The notes: generated by a model not told the origin, from the sequence alone. Counted from the stretch's first letter, positions 7,691 to 16,163 are shown. The stretch is 64,000 nt of DNA from Streptomyces sp. man185 (GCA_002551355.1 NTHE01000004.1:22788-86787); one strand, 5' to 3'. Made by a program: numbers and translations.

Positions 7691-10174
7691 TTACTTAAGC
7701 TGATGGAGGATTGCGGGGTCAACTATGGCGTGGTCGTGGGCGAGCAGCATGGCCTTACTGAGGATGGTGGCCAGTGTTCGGTCGCCTTCGAACGGAAGGT
7801 ACGTACCGTGCAAGGCAGGTGCGTTGCCTGGCAGAGGCACGATGCACAGGTAGGAGTCGTTCGGGCTCACGAGGATGCTTCCGGAGCCGAGGTGGATTCG
7901 GTAGGTGCGCAGCGTGCCACGGACGTTGAGGAATCGTCCGTCGATGCCGCACTGGTCGGCGATGGAAAGTCGAGGCAGCAGGCCGGTCAGCACTTCTTTC
8001 CTGGTCTGTGCCGTGTGGGATAGGTCGCCGAAGGCGTAGGCGTTCCAGTAGTGCTGGAAGCGTCCTCCGGGCCCGCCGTCCTGCCAGGTTGGGTCGTTTC
8101 CGATGCTCGCCACGCCGACGAAGAGGTCGACGTCACGGAGGACCTCGCTGAGGACGAGGTCGGGGATCTCTTCCAGGGGCAGCGGCTCAACGCGCTCGGG
8201 CATCTCGTAGGCGCCGCCACTGGCGTGGGCATAGTTCTGCGGAGCACCAAGCGGGTAGAAGCGAATCTGGTCCGTGCGAATGGTCAGGAAGCTTCCAGAT
8301 TGTCCTACGTCGCCGCCGATACCTTCGACCCAGTATTCGCCGCGTAGTCCCCATGCGGGCAGCTCGATGGTGGCCGGCGGGTACACGTCATCGACGCCCA
8401 TCCGGAGCTGGTTGCGCCACCCTCGCTTGGCCGCCAGGGCGTTGAACTGATGCTGGCGCAGAATGTGGGCGGCGAACCGGTTGGAGTAGGCGTGTGTCTG
8501 CCGCTCGGCGTCGGTGAGCCGGTACACCTCGCGGTGTGCCTGCTTAAAGGGCTGAGTGATGCCGTGCCGTTGCAGCCAGTTCCGCGCGGCGACGACGTCG
8601 CCAGCATCCTGGATAGTGGGGTGCCACAGTTCCACAGGGACGTCTGGTGCAGCCTCGATTGGCTTGCCGTCGAGGCTGCACCACTGGTCGTCGACGTATC
8701 CGCAAGGCTGGCCGTCGATGTTCCACAACAGGCGCTGGGTAAGGGTGCCGAGCAGTGGATGGTCGGCATAGCGGTCGCGCCATGCGGCCAGGGTCCAAGA
8801 TCGGCGCGAGAGGAAGAGGCGTTCTAGCCGAGTGCTTTGGGCAGCCAGCATCTTGTCGATGTCTTTGACTGATGCTCTGAGTGCTTTGACCTCGTCGGGG
8901 TGATCACGCCGTACCGTAGCCGGCACGGCTTTTGCGGTCCGGCCGTTTTTGTTGCGCCATGTCAGGGTGGCCTTGCCGTCGGACACCGAGATGAGCGCGG
9001 TTGTGTCGCCCAGAGTGAGTTCGGCATGGCCCACGCTGGTGAGCCCGTAGCTGGGTAGGGAGAGTTCCTCGATCTCCTCCCGTGTTCTGCCCATGGCCTG
9101 GGCCCGGGATTCCAATGCCCCATTGATGAGTTTTAGCGTGGCCTTAAAGGTTAGACGCGCGGACAATCGTGCCAGTTCACCCAAAGACGCCTCTCCTTCG
9201 AGTGCGGAGAGCGTGTAGACGGCAGCGTTCGCCACCTTGATATCCCGGGGCCCCGCCCCCGGGATCTTGCGCAGGCAAAACTCCACCAGGCGGCCCAATA
9301 CCCGTGCGGAATCTACCTTCTCCGGAACTTGTGCGAGCAGCCAGACCAGTCCCCGCACTGCCACTGCGTTGTACGGGTCCAGCATGCCGGGATGGGCGTT
9401 TTTGTTATAGATCAGCGGAACCGAGCGGGGCTGTTCTACCAGGCCGATCCATGAGACGACAGCGGTCAGCACTGTCTCCGGTCCGATCTCGTCAATGAGG
9501 GCCTGGGCCTTCCTGCGCCACTCAGCGGTCGGTCGAGCGCTGGTTGCCGTCAACGCATGCTGCAGTAGCAGCGGCCAGCTCTTGTGCAGACGAGGGAGTT
9601 CTGCGAGTACCCGGTCGGACCACGCCTCTCCCGGATTGAGGACGAGGAAATTGACCTGATCGCTACTCAGGCCCCCGATCCCCTCTGGCTTCCACCCATC
9701 GGTTCGCTCGGTGCGGCGAAGCGCGGTAAGAAACGAAACGGAAGGCATCACACCTGCCGCCAATTCCCCGGGCTTATATTCGTGGGGCAGAATGAAGCTT
9801 TGGCCCATGTCATCTATTTTTTTCAGCTGTCCGTCCAGGGAACGACAGCTCGGAAGACTGCTGATCAGCAGTTCCCTCAACTGCACCATACGGCCCCACA
9901 GCGACTGTTCGTTGTTCCGGCAATCCAGCTCGGACCAGCCATAGCGGACCCATTGCTGGGATACTGTGGCCTGATAGAGCCAGATCATGTCATTGCGAAG
10001 TTTCGCGGCGTTAAACTCCGACAGCGAAAGCAGAACACCAGAAAGCTGCTGGCGGTCATCGAGCTCTCCCTGAACCGCGGCGTCCATCAGTTCCCGTGCC
10101 AGGCGGTATGTATTCCCCTCGGCAGCCAACCTTGATACGAATTCCAGTCTGTGCGAAACCTGCGGTGCAGTCAT
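7691..10174 (-). CDS. DUF4132 (MolR-like) protein
   Basis: An 827-residue protein with no signal peptide. The first 400 residues are helical and repeat-like. The central block (AHREVYRLTDAERQT, followed by SNRFAAHILRQHQFNALAA) is the hallmark of the DUF4132 family, first noted in E. coli MolR. The C-terminus (FVGVASIGNDPTWQDGG, then GSGSILVSPNDSYLCIVP) resembles the domain that usually ends these proteins. Biochemical role is unknown. The start overlaps the stop of the 10174-10518 gene by one base (TGATG), so the two form an operon. The long frame, without frameshifts, appears intact. GC content and codon use look slightly less extreme than in the neighbours, hinting at separate acquisition. 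Confidence 0.8.
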   Translation of the reverse strand: MTAPQVSHRLEFVSRLAAEGNTYRLARELMDAAVQGELDDRQQLSGVLLSLSEFNAAKLRNDMIWLYQATVSQQWVRYGWSELDCRNNEQSLWGRMVQLRELLISSLPSCRSLDGQLKKIDDMGQSFILPHEYKPGELAAGVMPSVSFLTALRRTERTDGWKPEGIGGLSSDQVNFLVLNPGEAWSDRVLAELPRLHKSWPLLLQHALTATSARPTAEWRRKAQALIDEIGPETVLTAVVSWIGLVEQPRSVPLIYNKNAHPGMLDPYNAVAVRGLVWLLAQVPEKVDSARVLGRLVEFCLRKIPGAGPRDIKVANAAVYTLSALEGEASLGELARLSARLTFKATLKLINGALESRAQAMGRTREEIEELSLPSYGLTSVGHAELTLGDTTALISVSDGKATLTWRNKNGRTAKAVPATVRRDHPDEVKALRASVKDIDKMLAAQSTRLERLFLSRRSWTLAAWRDRYADHPLLGTLTQRLLWNIDGQPCGYVDDQWCSLDGKPIEAAPDVPVELWHPTIQDAGDVVAARNWLQRHGITQPFKQAHREVYRLTDAERQTHAYSNRFAAHILRQHQFNALAAKRGWRNQLRMGVDDVYPPATIELPAWGLRGEYWVEGIGGDVGQSGSFLTIRTDQIRFYPLGAPQNYAHASGGAYEMPERVEPLPLEEIPDLVLSEVLRDVDLFVGVASIGNDPTWQDGGPGGRFQHYWNAYAFGDLSHTAQTRKEVLTGLLPRLSIADQCGIDGRFLNVRGTLRTYRIHLGSGSILVSPNDSYLCIVPLPGNAPALHGTYLPFEGDRTLATILSKAMLLAHDHAIVDPAILHQLK

Positions 10175-10518
10175 CAGCCACCCGCCAGAGGAAAAAGCTT
10201 CAGGAACGTAATCTCAACATCCGATGACACAATCACTTCCTCATCCAGATCCTCCACTTGCCGATCACCTACCAGGACAACGAAGCCCTGCCGCCGGAAA
10301 GCCTCCAGGGCCAAATCGAAAGCCCGCTGCGGATCCTCGGGCCGCTCGGACCTCCGTGCCCTTTTCCCTGCGCCGACAAGCTCACTCGCGCCGTGCTGAC
10401 GGAATTCATCGAACACTCTTCTCCGAATAATCTCCTCCAGCTTCAGCTCTTCCCGAACAGGCGCCAGTGCACGCCCGCACGACTCCTCGCCGTCAATGGC
10501 ACCGTTGCTATTCATCAT
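10174..10518 (-). CDS. Small hypothetical partner of the DUF4132 protein
   Basis: A 114-residue protein rich in Glu, Arg and Lys, with no signal sequence or membrane span. The middle (LEEIIRRRVFDEFRQHGASE) is predicted helical and the end (FVVLVGDRQVEDLDEEVIVS) beta-rich. No family is recognised. The stop overlaps the start of the DUF4132 gene by one base, so the products are probably made together and may act together. The start is taken at the double Met near 10518; the frame is open to 10560 with only weak initiation signals. Confidence 0.55.
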   Translation of the reverse strand: MMNSNGAIDGEESCGRALAPVREELKLEEIIRRRVFDEFRQHGASELVGAGKRARRSERPEDPQRAFDLALEAFRRQGFVVLVGDRQVEDLDEEVIVSSDVEITFLKLFPLAGG

Positions 10519-10585
10519 GGCAAAGACCCTAGTCCACGCCTCTGACAACAGCTGAAGCAACCAGGTTCACCACACCTCCGTATTG

Positions 10586-10602
10586 TGAGTAATGAATACT
10601 CA
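10586..10602. promoter_or_regulatory. Fully symmetric GAGYA-N5-TRCTC box
   Basis: TGAGTAATGAATACTCA is a perfect 6+6 inverted repeat around five bases. It lies 67 bases upstream of the start of the small gene ending at 10174, but no clear -10 hexamer is seen at the usual 22-23 base spacing in either direction, so its target is uncertain. Confidence 0.45.
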
Positions 10603-11145
10603 GCAGAATTGCCTCGCCTCGGTCATGAACAGGGGCAGCGCATACCAGCGACCTATGCAGGGAGTCGGTCACCAGGGGTCAGTTGCAAGCGGGAGAAGAC
10701 CTCCCAGACCTGGTCGGTAGCGGGGGCGCCATCGTCCCGCCGGCGCTGTTGGCCTAGTTCTTCCCTGGATCGGCTACGGATTCGCCGTGCGCTTGTCGGT
10801 TACGACGGCGCCGAGGTACCGGGCGGCGTCGGACCGGGACCTCGACGCCGACCGCAGACGGGTAAGGGGCAACCGGTACTCATGAGTTGACCCGGTGCGG
10901 GGCTCTACCGTCGGCTGCGAACGTCGAGACCTTGACGGCCCCTCCCTTCACGAGGGAATCCCGGGGCGTCACGGGAACCGTGCGTCCGTCGGGCCGGTAC
11001 CCACCGCGTTCGGAGACATGCGGCGGGGCGCGCCAGCCGCGTGCCCCCTATGTGCGTCGACCGGTTCGGCGGGGGCGGCGCGGACGGCACCGAACCGGTC
11101 CCGCCGAAGATCACAGACAGCACTTCGGTGCACGGAAGGAAACCG
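10603..11145. other. Intergenic region, regulatory only
   Basis: About 540 bases between divergent genes. It contains the box at 10867-10882 and a -10-like hexamer at 10906-10911. Short open frames here are not convincing because they have no ribosome site and no recognisable protein. Confidence 0.4.
10867..10882 (+). promoter_or_regulatory. GAGYA-N5-TRCTC box for the crystallin-like gene at 11146
   Basis: GGGCAACCGGTACTCA, differing from the sequence at 14837 at two positions. TACCGT follows at 10906-10911, 23 bases after the box, and is a good -10 candidate. The implied leader is about 230 bases, longer than for the other members. Confidence 0.6.
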
Positions 11146-11544
11146 ATGAAGGCTTACGCCCTTGCCCTGGCTACCACGGCCTCCCTCGTCGCAGCGAGCT
11201 TCAGCGGAACGACAGCGTCCCCCGCGCGTTACGAGCAGGGCGACCTCGTCCTGGGGCAGCACCAGAACCTGAACGGGAAGATCTTCGCCATCGAGTACTC
11301 CATCAGCGATCTGCTCGACTACAACGACGAAGCGAGTTCCGTGTTCAACAACAGCGACGAGTACTGGGTCCTCTACGACGACAAGAACTACCGCGGGGGG
11401 AACAACTACTGCATCCGGCCCGGTGAGCGGATCGACGACCTGCACAAGTGGAAGTTCGGGGACAAGATCTCCTCGATTCAGGTGCTCCAGCTGAACAACG
11501 GGTGCCGTGGCTGGCGGACGTTCGACTACGTGACGCCCCGTTGA
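11146..11544 (+). CDS. Secreted beta/gamma-crystallin or peptidase-inhibitor I36-like protein
   Basis: A 132-residue protein with an N-terminal Sec signal (MKAYALALATTASLVAASFS) and a mature part of about 105 residues. YWVLYDDKNYRGG followed by NYCIRPGE and DKISSIQVL is the Greek-key pattern of the beta/gamma-crystallin-like family that includes Streptomyces metalloproteinase inhibitors (I36). Two cysteines (in NNYCIRPG and NNGCRGW) probably form a disulfide. The start is supported by GGAAGGA 6 bases upstream of the ATG. It is convergent with the lipoprotein gene, with a strong shared terminator between them. Inhibitor versus structural or calcium-binding roles cannot be separated here. Confidence 0.75.
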   Translation: MKAYALALATTASLVAASFSGTTASPARYEQGDLVLGQHQNLNGKIFAIEYSISDLLDYNDEASSVFNNSDEYWVLYDDKNYRGGNNYCIRPGERIDDLHKWKFGDKISSIQVLQLNNGCRGWRTFDYVTPR

Positions 11545-11567
11545 CCGTCCCTGTTCAGCCTCGTGCT

Positions 11568-11602
11568 CTCCGCCCCCGTTCCGTCACGGAACGGGGGCGG
11601 AG
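11568..11602. terminator. Bidirectional hairpin terminator
   Basis: A perfect 16-bp inverted repeat (arms 11568-11583 and 11587-11602, three-base loop) lies between the convergent genes ending at 11544 and 11615. Confidence 0.8.
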
Positions 11603-11614
11603 ACGGCCGGACTC

Positions 11615-12433
11615 CTAGAGAACGGACTCCAGGGTCGCGGGGTCGATCAGCAGGTCGGCCTCGGGAGGCGTCACCTGAAGGGGCTGGTTGAAGTCTGAGA
11701 AGGTCATCCGGGTCGCGGAGTTCCCCGTGTCCTTCTCCATACTGATGACGTAAGGCTCCCCCTCGGTGGCGATGTACATCTCGCCGACCTCGCCCGAGGG
11801 GTCGGAGGTCTTGAGTTGGATGGTGTCCACCGTCTCGATGGTGTGGGTCTTGCCCTTGGTGTAGGTGTTGTCGGACTTCGTGTCGCTGGCGAAGCTGGCG
11901 ATCAGGGAGCAGGCCGAGAAGAGATCCCGGTAGTCGGGGTCCGTCGAATCCACGGGCAGGTACTTGCCGTTGAAGAGGTCGGCGGCGGTTTGGCCGTCCT
12001 GCGGGTTGTTTGCCATGGCCTGCCAGAACTTCTGGTCGGGCTTGATCCAGGACTCGCTACCGATCCGGAGGATGGCGACCTCCCCCGCGTCCTGCAGGCC
12101 GATGCTGCCCTCGCAGGTGCCAACGTTGTCCATGGTCAGGTGGAGCTTCATGGTGCCGTTCTGGCCAGGCAGGGTGCCGTCGACGGAGAGGGAGGAGAGG
12201 GTCGCCATCCTTCCCTGCGAACGGTCGGCGATCTGCTGCGCGGTCAGCGAGGCGAAGGGGTCGTCGTCCGACGACGAACCAGCCGTGGAACCACCCGAGG
12301 ACGACGAGCCCCCGATGCTCGAACTGCGGGACTTACGGTGCTTGGACGTGTCGGAGTCCCCGTCGCACGCCGTGGCGGCGGCCGCCAGGAGCGAGCAGCC
12401 GACGACTACGGAGAACAGGCGCTTGGATAGCAT
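11615..12433 (-). CDS. Secreted lipoprotein
   Basis: A 272-residue lipoprotein. The signal peptide MLSKRLFSVVVGCSLLAAAA ends in a lipobox with the acceptor cysteine in ATAC. A Ser/Gly/Asp-rich linker (about residues 30-65) leads to a single extracytoplasmic domain of about 200 residues (starts SLTAQQIADRS) with two cysteines (GTCEGS and FSACSL). The fold resembles LprG/LppX-type or LolA-like Streptomyces lipoproteins that may carry lipids or other hydrophobic ligands. This is by general layout only. The frame is open upstream, but the start at 12433 is fixed by the signal peptide and an AGAAGG ribosome site. The box at 12587 lies upstream. Confidence 0.75.
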   Translation of the reverse strand: MLSKRLFSVVVGCSLLAAAATACDGDSDTSKHRKSRSSSIGGSSSSGGSTAGSSSDDDPFASLTAQQIADRSQGRMATLSSLSVDGTLPGQNGTMKLHLTMDNVGTCEGSIGLQDAGEVAILRIGSESWIKPDQKFWQAMANNPQDGQTAADLFNGKYLPVDSTDPDYRDLFSACSLIASFASDTKSDNTYTKGKTHTIETVDTIQLKTSDPSGEVGEMYIATEGEPYVISMEKDTGNSATRMTFSDFNQPLQVTPPEADLLIDPATLESVL

Positions 12434-12558
12434 GGGACCTTCTAGGGGGCTCGTGAGACCAGTGCGGATGCAGGCGGGGAGGCGGCGCTTCGATGGTGCC
12501 CGCCGGGCCGGGGCACTGCGGTTCGGCACTGCGGGCCCTGATCCTCGCCTGATGTCTG

Positions 12559-12602
12559 AGCCTAGTGAGCAGCCATGGGCCCCGGATGAGTAAGTGGTGC
12601 TC
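12559..12602 (-). promoter_or_regulatory. GAGYA-N5-TRCTC box plus -10 for the lipoprotein gene
   Basis: On the minus strand GAGCACCACTTACTCA (12602-12587) is followed after 22 bases by TAGGCT (12564-12559). The same hexamer at the same kind of spacing occurs in front of the genes at 28079 and 28922. Confidence 0.7.
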
Positions 12603-12637
12603 TGTCCGGCACCCTCCCACTCTGATCCGGGGCATTC

Positions 12638-13285
12638 TCAGCCTGCCTCCCGGGCCGGCACGTGGGCTTCCCGCGGGGCCATTGACATGACGGCGCGCAA
12701 TCCGTCGACGAGCACCTTCGAATCGGTCCCGCCGAAGAGTGCCTGCTGCGCCAGGTATCCCTGGGCCACCGCGATCAACACACGGGCGACAGGGCCCGCT
12801 TCGACGTCGGCGCCGATCAGCCCCGCGGCCCGATAGCTCTCCACGACTCTCACCCACGAGGTGCTGATCTGCCGGAAGCCGCTGCCCAGCAGCTTCGACA
12901 GCTCCTCGTTCCGCAGCGTCTCTGCCCAGACCTGGACCATGAGGCCAGGGAACGCCGCCCTGTCGTTTTCCGGGGGGAGGGCCGGGGCGGCCAACAACGA
13001 GTCGATCACCTGCTGGAGCAACCGGTCAGGGAGGGGCGGCGGGTCCTGCGCGCACGCCTCGTCGAAGGCGTCGCGGATGAGCTCGAGGGTCTCCTCCGCG
13101 ATCGCCGCGATCAGCTCTTCTTTGCTGCCGAAGTAGCGGTAGACCGCGCCCGCCGAGAGGTCGACTTCTTTGAACACATCCTGCATTGAGGTGGCGTGGA
13201 AGCCGTTGCGGGTGAAGCAGCGGGCGGCGCCATCGAGGATCTGACGGCGCCGGGCGTCGCGGTGGGCCTGGGAGACACGTGCCAT
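12638..13285 (-). CDS. TetR-family repressor
   Basis: A 215-residue protein. The N-terminal TetR helix-turn-helix is complete: RRRQILDGAARCFTRNGFHA, then the recognition part (SMQDVFKEVDLSAGAVYRYF). The C-terminal ligand domain is helical and of ordinary length. It is divergent from the membrane protein gene at 13384, and the short region between them holds two near-identical direct repeats that are likely operators, so it probably represses that gene and itself. The ATG at 13285 is preferred to the upstream in-frame start because the homology begins there. The ligand is unknown. Confidence 0.88.
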   Translation of the reverse strand: MARVSQAHRDARRRQILDGAARCFTRNGFHATSMQDVFKEVDLSAGAVYRYFGSKEELIAAIAEETLELIRDAFDEACAQDPPPLPDRLLQQVIDSLLAAPALPPENDRAAFPGLMVQVWAETLRNEELSKLLGSGFRQISTSWVRVVESYRAAGLIGADVEAGPVARVLIAVAQGYLAQQALFGGTDSKVLVDGLRAVMSMAPREAHVPAREAG

Positions 13286-13297
13286 TGCGTCAGTGTA

Positions 13298-13370
13298 AAC
13301 GAACGTTCCTTCTTGACAAGTGAGCGCGCGCGTCTCCATAGTGAGAATGCAAAAACGAACGATCCTTCTT
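13298..13370. promoter_or_regulatory. Two TetR operator copies and a promoter
   Basis: AACGAACGTTCCTTCTT (13298-13314) and AACGAACGATCCTTCTT (13354-13370) differ at one position and lie 56 bp apart. The first contains the palindrome GAACGTTC. TTGACA at 13313-13318 could be a -35, with CATAGT at 13337-13342 as -10, towards the membrane protein gene; repressor bound at either copy would block it. Confidence 0.65.
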
Positions 13371-13383
13371 TTTGGAGACGATC

Positions 13384-14388
13384 ATGTCCGACATCCCCGA
13401 CGCCTCCGGCGGGTCCGCGGGATCCGCCCACCGACTGCTCGTGGTCATCGTCGCGGTACCCCTCCTGGCCGCCTTCGCACTGTGGGCGTTCGCCTGGCCC
13501 GCGGCCCGCATGGCACCTCGCGACCTGCCGCTGGGCGTGGCCGGCCCGCCCGCCGCAGTGAGTCAGGTCGAGCACCGGTTGGCCGAACGCGAGGGGATGT
13601 TCGAGGTCCGCCAGTTCGCCGACGAGGACGCCGCGCGACGCGCCATCGAACAGAGGAAGATCTACGGCGCAGTCGTCGTGTCGGCTCAGGGACCGCGGAT
13701 CCTTACGGCTTCCGCGGCGAGTCCGGCCGTAGCTCAGCTGCTGCGCGAGTCTGCGGCGTCCCTGCAGCCCAAGGCACCCGGGGGGGACAAGCGGCCCTCC
13801 GAGGGAGGGGCCCCTCTCACCGCGGTGGAGGACGTAGTCCCGGCCCCCGCGGGAGACCCCCGTGGGAGCGCCTTCGGTGCGAGCATCCTGCCCCTCGTGC
13901 TCTCGGGCGTTGCGGCCGGTGCCCTGACGGCGCTCTCCGGACTGCGCGGAGCGCGCGCGGTAGGAGCCCTCGTCGCCTGCACGCCGCTGGTCGGGCTGGT
14001 CGGTGCCGGCGTGGCCCATAGTTGGCTCGGCGTGCTGGAGGGGCCGTGGTGGCTCGTCGCGGGCGGCATCACCCTGACCACCCTCGCCGTCGCGGCGACT
14101 GTCGCAGGTCTGCACGCCGTACTGGGCAAGCCGGGGGTGGCGGTGGGTGCCCTGCTGGTGGTTCTGCTGGGCAACCCCTTCTCGGGCGCGGCCGGCGGTC
14201 CGCACGTCCTTCCCGAACCCTTGGGAACACTCGGCCAGTTGCTGCCCCCCGGCGCGGGTGCCTCACTCCTGCGATCGGTCTCCTTCTTCGACGGAGCGGC
14301 AGCCGGTACGCCCGTGCTCGTCCTCGCCGCGTGGGCGGTGGCGGGGCTCCTCGGAGTCGTTCTCGCCCGCAGTCGGTCACAGGCCTAG
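13384..14388 (+). CDS. YhgE/Pip-like membrane protein (possible exporter)
   Basis: A 334-residue integral membrane protein. One transmembrane helix near residues 18-43 (LLVVIVAVPLLAAFALWAFA) is followed by an extracytoplasmic domain of about 120 residues, then about five helices (about 168-330). This is the layout of YhgE/Pip or DUF3533-type proteins related to ABC-2 permeases. No ATPase partner is adjacent. It is divergent from the TetR gene, with TetR operator-like repeats immediately upstream, a typical arrangement for a substrate-induced efflux or export function. The start with ribosome site GGAGA at 13375 is well placed. The substrate is unknown. Confidence 0.75.
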   Translation: MSDIPDASGGSAGSAHRLLVVIVAVPLLAAFALWAFAWPAARMAPRDLPLGVAGPPAAVSQVEHRLAEREGMFEVRQFADEDAARRAIEQRKIYGAVVVSAQGPRILTASAASPAVAQLLRESAASLQPKAPGGDKRPSEGGAPLTAVEDVVPAPAGDPRGSAFGASILPLVLSGVAAGALTALSGLRGARAVGALVACTPLVGLVGAGVAHSWLGVLEGPWWLVAGGITLTTLAVAATVAGLHAVLGKPGVAVGALLVVLLGNPFSGAAGGPHVLPEPLGTLGQLLPPGAGASLLRSVSFFDGAAAGTPVLVLAAWAVAGLLGVVLARSRSQA

Positions 14389-14429
14389 AACGCAGCGTCC
14401 CCGTGACCTTCGACGCGGGGACGCCGCGC

Positions 14430-14692
14430 GCTGCGGACGGCGTCGGGCCAGGGTGGGTGCGAGGTCGGCCAGGCGGTCGACGGCCTTTATGACATAGCGG
14501 TAGGCGGTCCTGGCCCCGATGTCGAAGCCGGCGTCGATCTGGTCGTAGGTGGGCGAGTGCAAGAAGGGCCTGTCGGTCGGCGCTCCGAGGCCGCCACCGG
14601 GAGCAGATCGCACGATGGTGCGCACGCAGTTGCCGTGCGACGAAGCGCAGGGCGGAGCTGAACACGTCGATACCGGCCGAGTAGGCAAGCAT
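14430..14692 (-). pseudogene. IS5-type transposase N-terminal remnant (frameshifted)
   Basis: One minus-strand frame gives SALRFVARQLRAHHRAICSR followed by RQALLALAHLR, and the next gives YDQIDAGFDIGARTAYRYV and then DRLADLAPTL. Together they are the helix-turn-helix N-terminal region of a DDE transposase common in Streptomyces. A frameshift near 14560 separates them, and the catalytic half is gone. It is inactive debris lying downstream of the membrane protein gene. Confidence 0.6.
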
Positions 14693-14836
14693 ATGAAGCC
14701 TCTGGTGGAGACGGTTCTCGTAGCCGCAGAACCAGCTACCACGGGCTTTAGCTCGTTGTCAGGCCAACTGGGCATCCCGCGCGGCCTGCTGGAGCAGGGC
14801 TCAGTTTCGTGACTCCCACACCAATGACGTTGCCCA

Positions 14837-14880
14837 GAGCAACGGGTACTCATTGCGGGAAAGAGAATCGGTGGAAGGCT
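14837..14880 (+). promoter_or_regulatory. GAGYA-N5-TRCTC box plus -10 for the secreted protein at 14932
   Basis: GAGCAACGGGTACTCA (14837-14852) is followed after 22 bases by AAGGCT (14875-14880). The predicted transcript would have a leader of about 45 bases that includes a GGAAAAG ribosome site. Confidence 0.7.
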
Positions 14881-14931
14881 GTCGGCCGGTGATCGTCCGG
14901 TCACCTTGTCCACGTAATCTGGAAAAGAGTC

Positions 14932-15600
14932 ATGAAGCTTTTAAGCCTCGCAGCCGCGCTCACTTTTTCCGTACTCGCCGGGGGAGCGGGGGATGCCGAC
15001 GCGGCATCCCGCCAGAACGTCCCGGGCGGTATCGGTACGGGCACCTGCGGCTACCTCGAGGACGGAGGGTACTCGTGCAACGAGGTCGTCCGGAGCTACT
15101 CCCGGGATTTCATGGGGGTCGTCACCGTCAAGTGCCCTAAGCCGGGCACCCGGATGCTCACCCAGTCGTTTGAGCCGAACAGTTCGGAACTCAAGATCAG
15201 GAACTTCGCCGAAGAGCCGCCGAACCAGGCGAGCGGCTTCGGCTTCAACGTCACCGTGATCAACAACAGCCATACGCAGAGCCATTCGGCGAGGCTCTCG
15301 TACACCTGCGCCTCCGACGAGGAGTACGAGGTGTATAAGAAGTTCTCCATCCGGGAGGCGATGCCCAAGGAATCGGGCATCGACAGCCCCGGGATATACG
15401 ACTTCAATCTCTACTGCCCGAGTAGTCACCCCGTCTACAAGAGGGCTGAGGTCAGGGTGAACACACCCGACGCCGACGTCCACAGCGACATCATCCCCAT
15501 CGACGTGGCGGGGACCAAGGGCGCCGAGTTCGCCAACACCAACGGCAGCCGGTTCCGTGTGAGCGCCAGCGCCAGCGCCTACTGCCGCAGAGCCTCCTGA
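14932..15600 (+). CDS. Secreted protein of the CPS(S/T)H family, copy 1
   Basis: A 222-residue protein with a Sec signal (MKLLSLAAALTFSVLAGGAG) and a mature domain of about 195 residues. Six cysteines fall in GTCGYLEDGGYSC, VTVKCPKPG, LSYTCAS, YCPSSHPVY and SAYC. The same framework is present in the protein at 22469-23128 (six Cys) and, lacking the first two Cys, in the one at 19687-20391; all three have CPS(S/T)H followed by a short beta strand. I do not recognise this family. Disulfide-bonded, extracellular and probably beta-rich. The start has a ribosome site and the gene has its own box and terminator. Confidence 0.75.
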   Translation: MKLLSLAAALTFSVLAGGAGDADAASRQNVPGGIGTGTCGYLEDGGYSCNEVVRSYSRDFMGVVTVKCPKPGTRMLTQSFEPNSSELKIRNFAEEPPNQASGFGFNVTVINNSHTQSHSARLSYTCASDEEYEVYKKFSIREAMPKESGIDSPGIYDFNLYCPSSHPVYKRAEVRVNTPDADVHSDIIPIDVAGTKGAEFANTNGSRFRVSASASAYCRRAS

Positions 15601-15608
15601 CGTCGAAG

Positions 15609-15671
15609 AACCACATGCCCGTGGGCGGGGAGGACACCTCAGGTGTCCTCCCCGCCCACGGGCATGTGGTT
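15609..15671. terminator. 31-bp perfect inverted repeat between convergent genes
   Basis: Arms 15609-15639 and 15641-15671 are perfectly complementary around a single central base. It begins 9 bases after one stop codon and overlaps the stop codon of the gene on the other strand. It most likely acts as a bidirectional terminator. Confidence 0.75.
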
Positions 15672-16048
15672 TAGGACAACGCCTCGGACTTCGTCTCCCC
15701 CTGCGATCGAGGGGTCTTCTCGCCTACCCGCTTCGGTTCGATCGTGCGGGGGTCGACCGCCTCGCCGGGGGCGCCGGCCTTGTAGAGGCCTTCGGGGTCG
15801 TTAGGGCGGTCGTGGGGAAGGAGGAAGAAAGTCCGGCGCTGGTAAAGCCCGCTGTCGGGATTAGGCTCGGCGTCACGGACGAGTTCGGTGTACCCGACCA
15901 TGCGTCCATCACGGGCGTACTGAGGCCTGCCCGTACGCCTCCCCGTCTTGTCAAGGGCCTGGCGGACGTAGTCGAAGCACTCTGGGTCCTCTAGCCACAC
16001 CACGGCGGCTTCGTGGACGAGCTGGCTCTGATGCATCAGCGAGCTCAT
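15671..16048 (-). CDS. Small conserved protein of replication module 2
   Basis: A 125-residue paralogue of the 4034-4435 protein, with the same blocks (VVWLED, FDYVRQALDK, RDGRMVGY, FFLLPHDR, GAPGEAVDPRT) and about half of the residues identical in the aligned core. Unlike module 1, it does not overlap the helicase gene; 115 bases separate them. A GAGGAGAAG ribosome site 8 bases before the ATG at 16048 supports this start. The acidic C-terminal tail is unrelated between the two copies. Function unknown; conserved position suggests a module-specific role such as origin or copy control. Confidence 0.75.
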   Translation of the reverse strand: MSSLMHQSQLVHEAAVVWLEDPECFDYVRQALDKTGRRTGRPQYARDGRMVGYTELVRDAEPNPDSGLYQRRTFFLLPHDRPNDPEGLYKAGAPGEAVDPRTIEPKRVGEKTPRSQGETKSEALS

Positions 16049-16163
16049 GGCCGCAACTTCTCCTCGTCGTCGGTACCACGTCGATCGGCAGGCGGATCCG
16101 AGTGGCGCACCACCATCGTAGGCCGCTTTCCGGCCCTGCCGTCCCCTGCCGCCTCCTGTCGTT

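Noticed and set aside
10585..10890. 101-codon plus-strand frame starting MSNEYSAELPRLG
   Set aside because: It starts inside the perfect dyad at 10586, lacks a ribosome site and has low-complexity Arg-rich sequence.
15609..15671. The 31-bp inverted repeat as an insertion-sequence end or attachment site
   Set aside because: No second copy, no duplication and no mobile gene is linked to it; a terminator is simpler.
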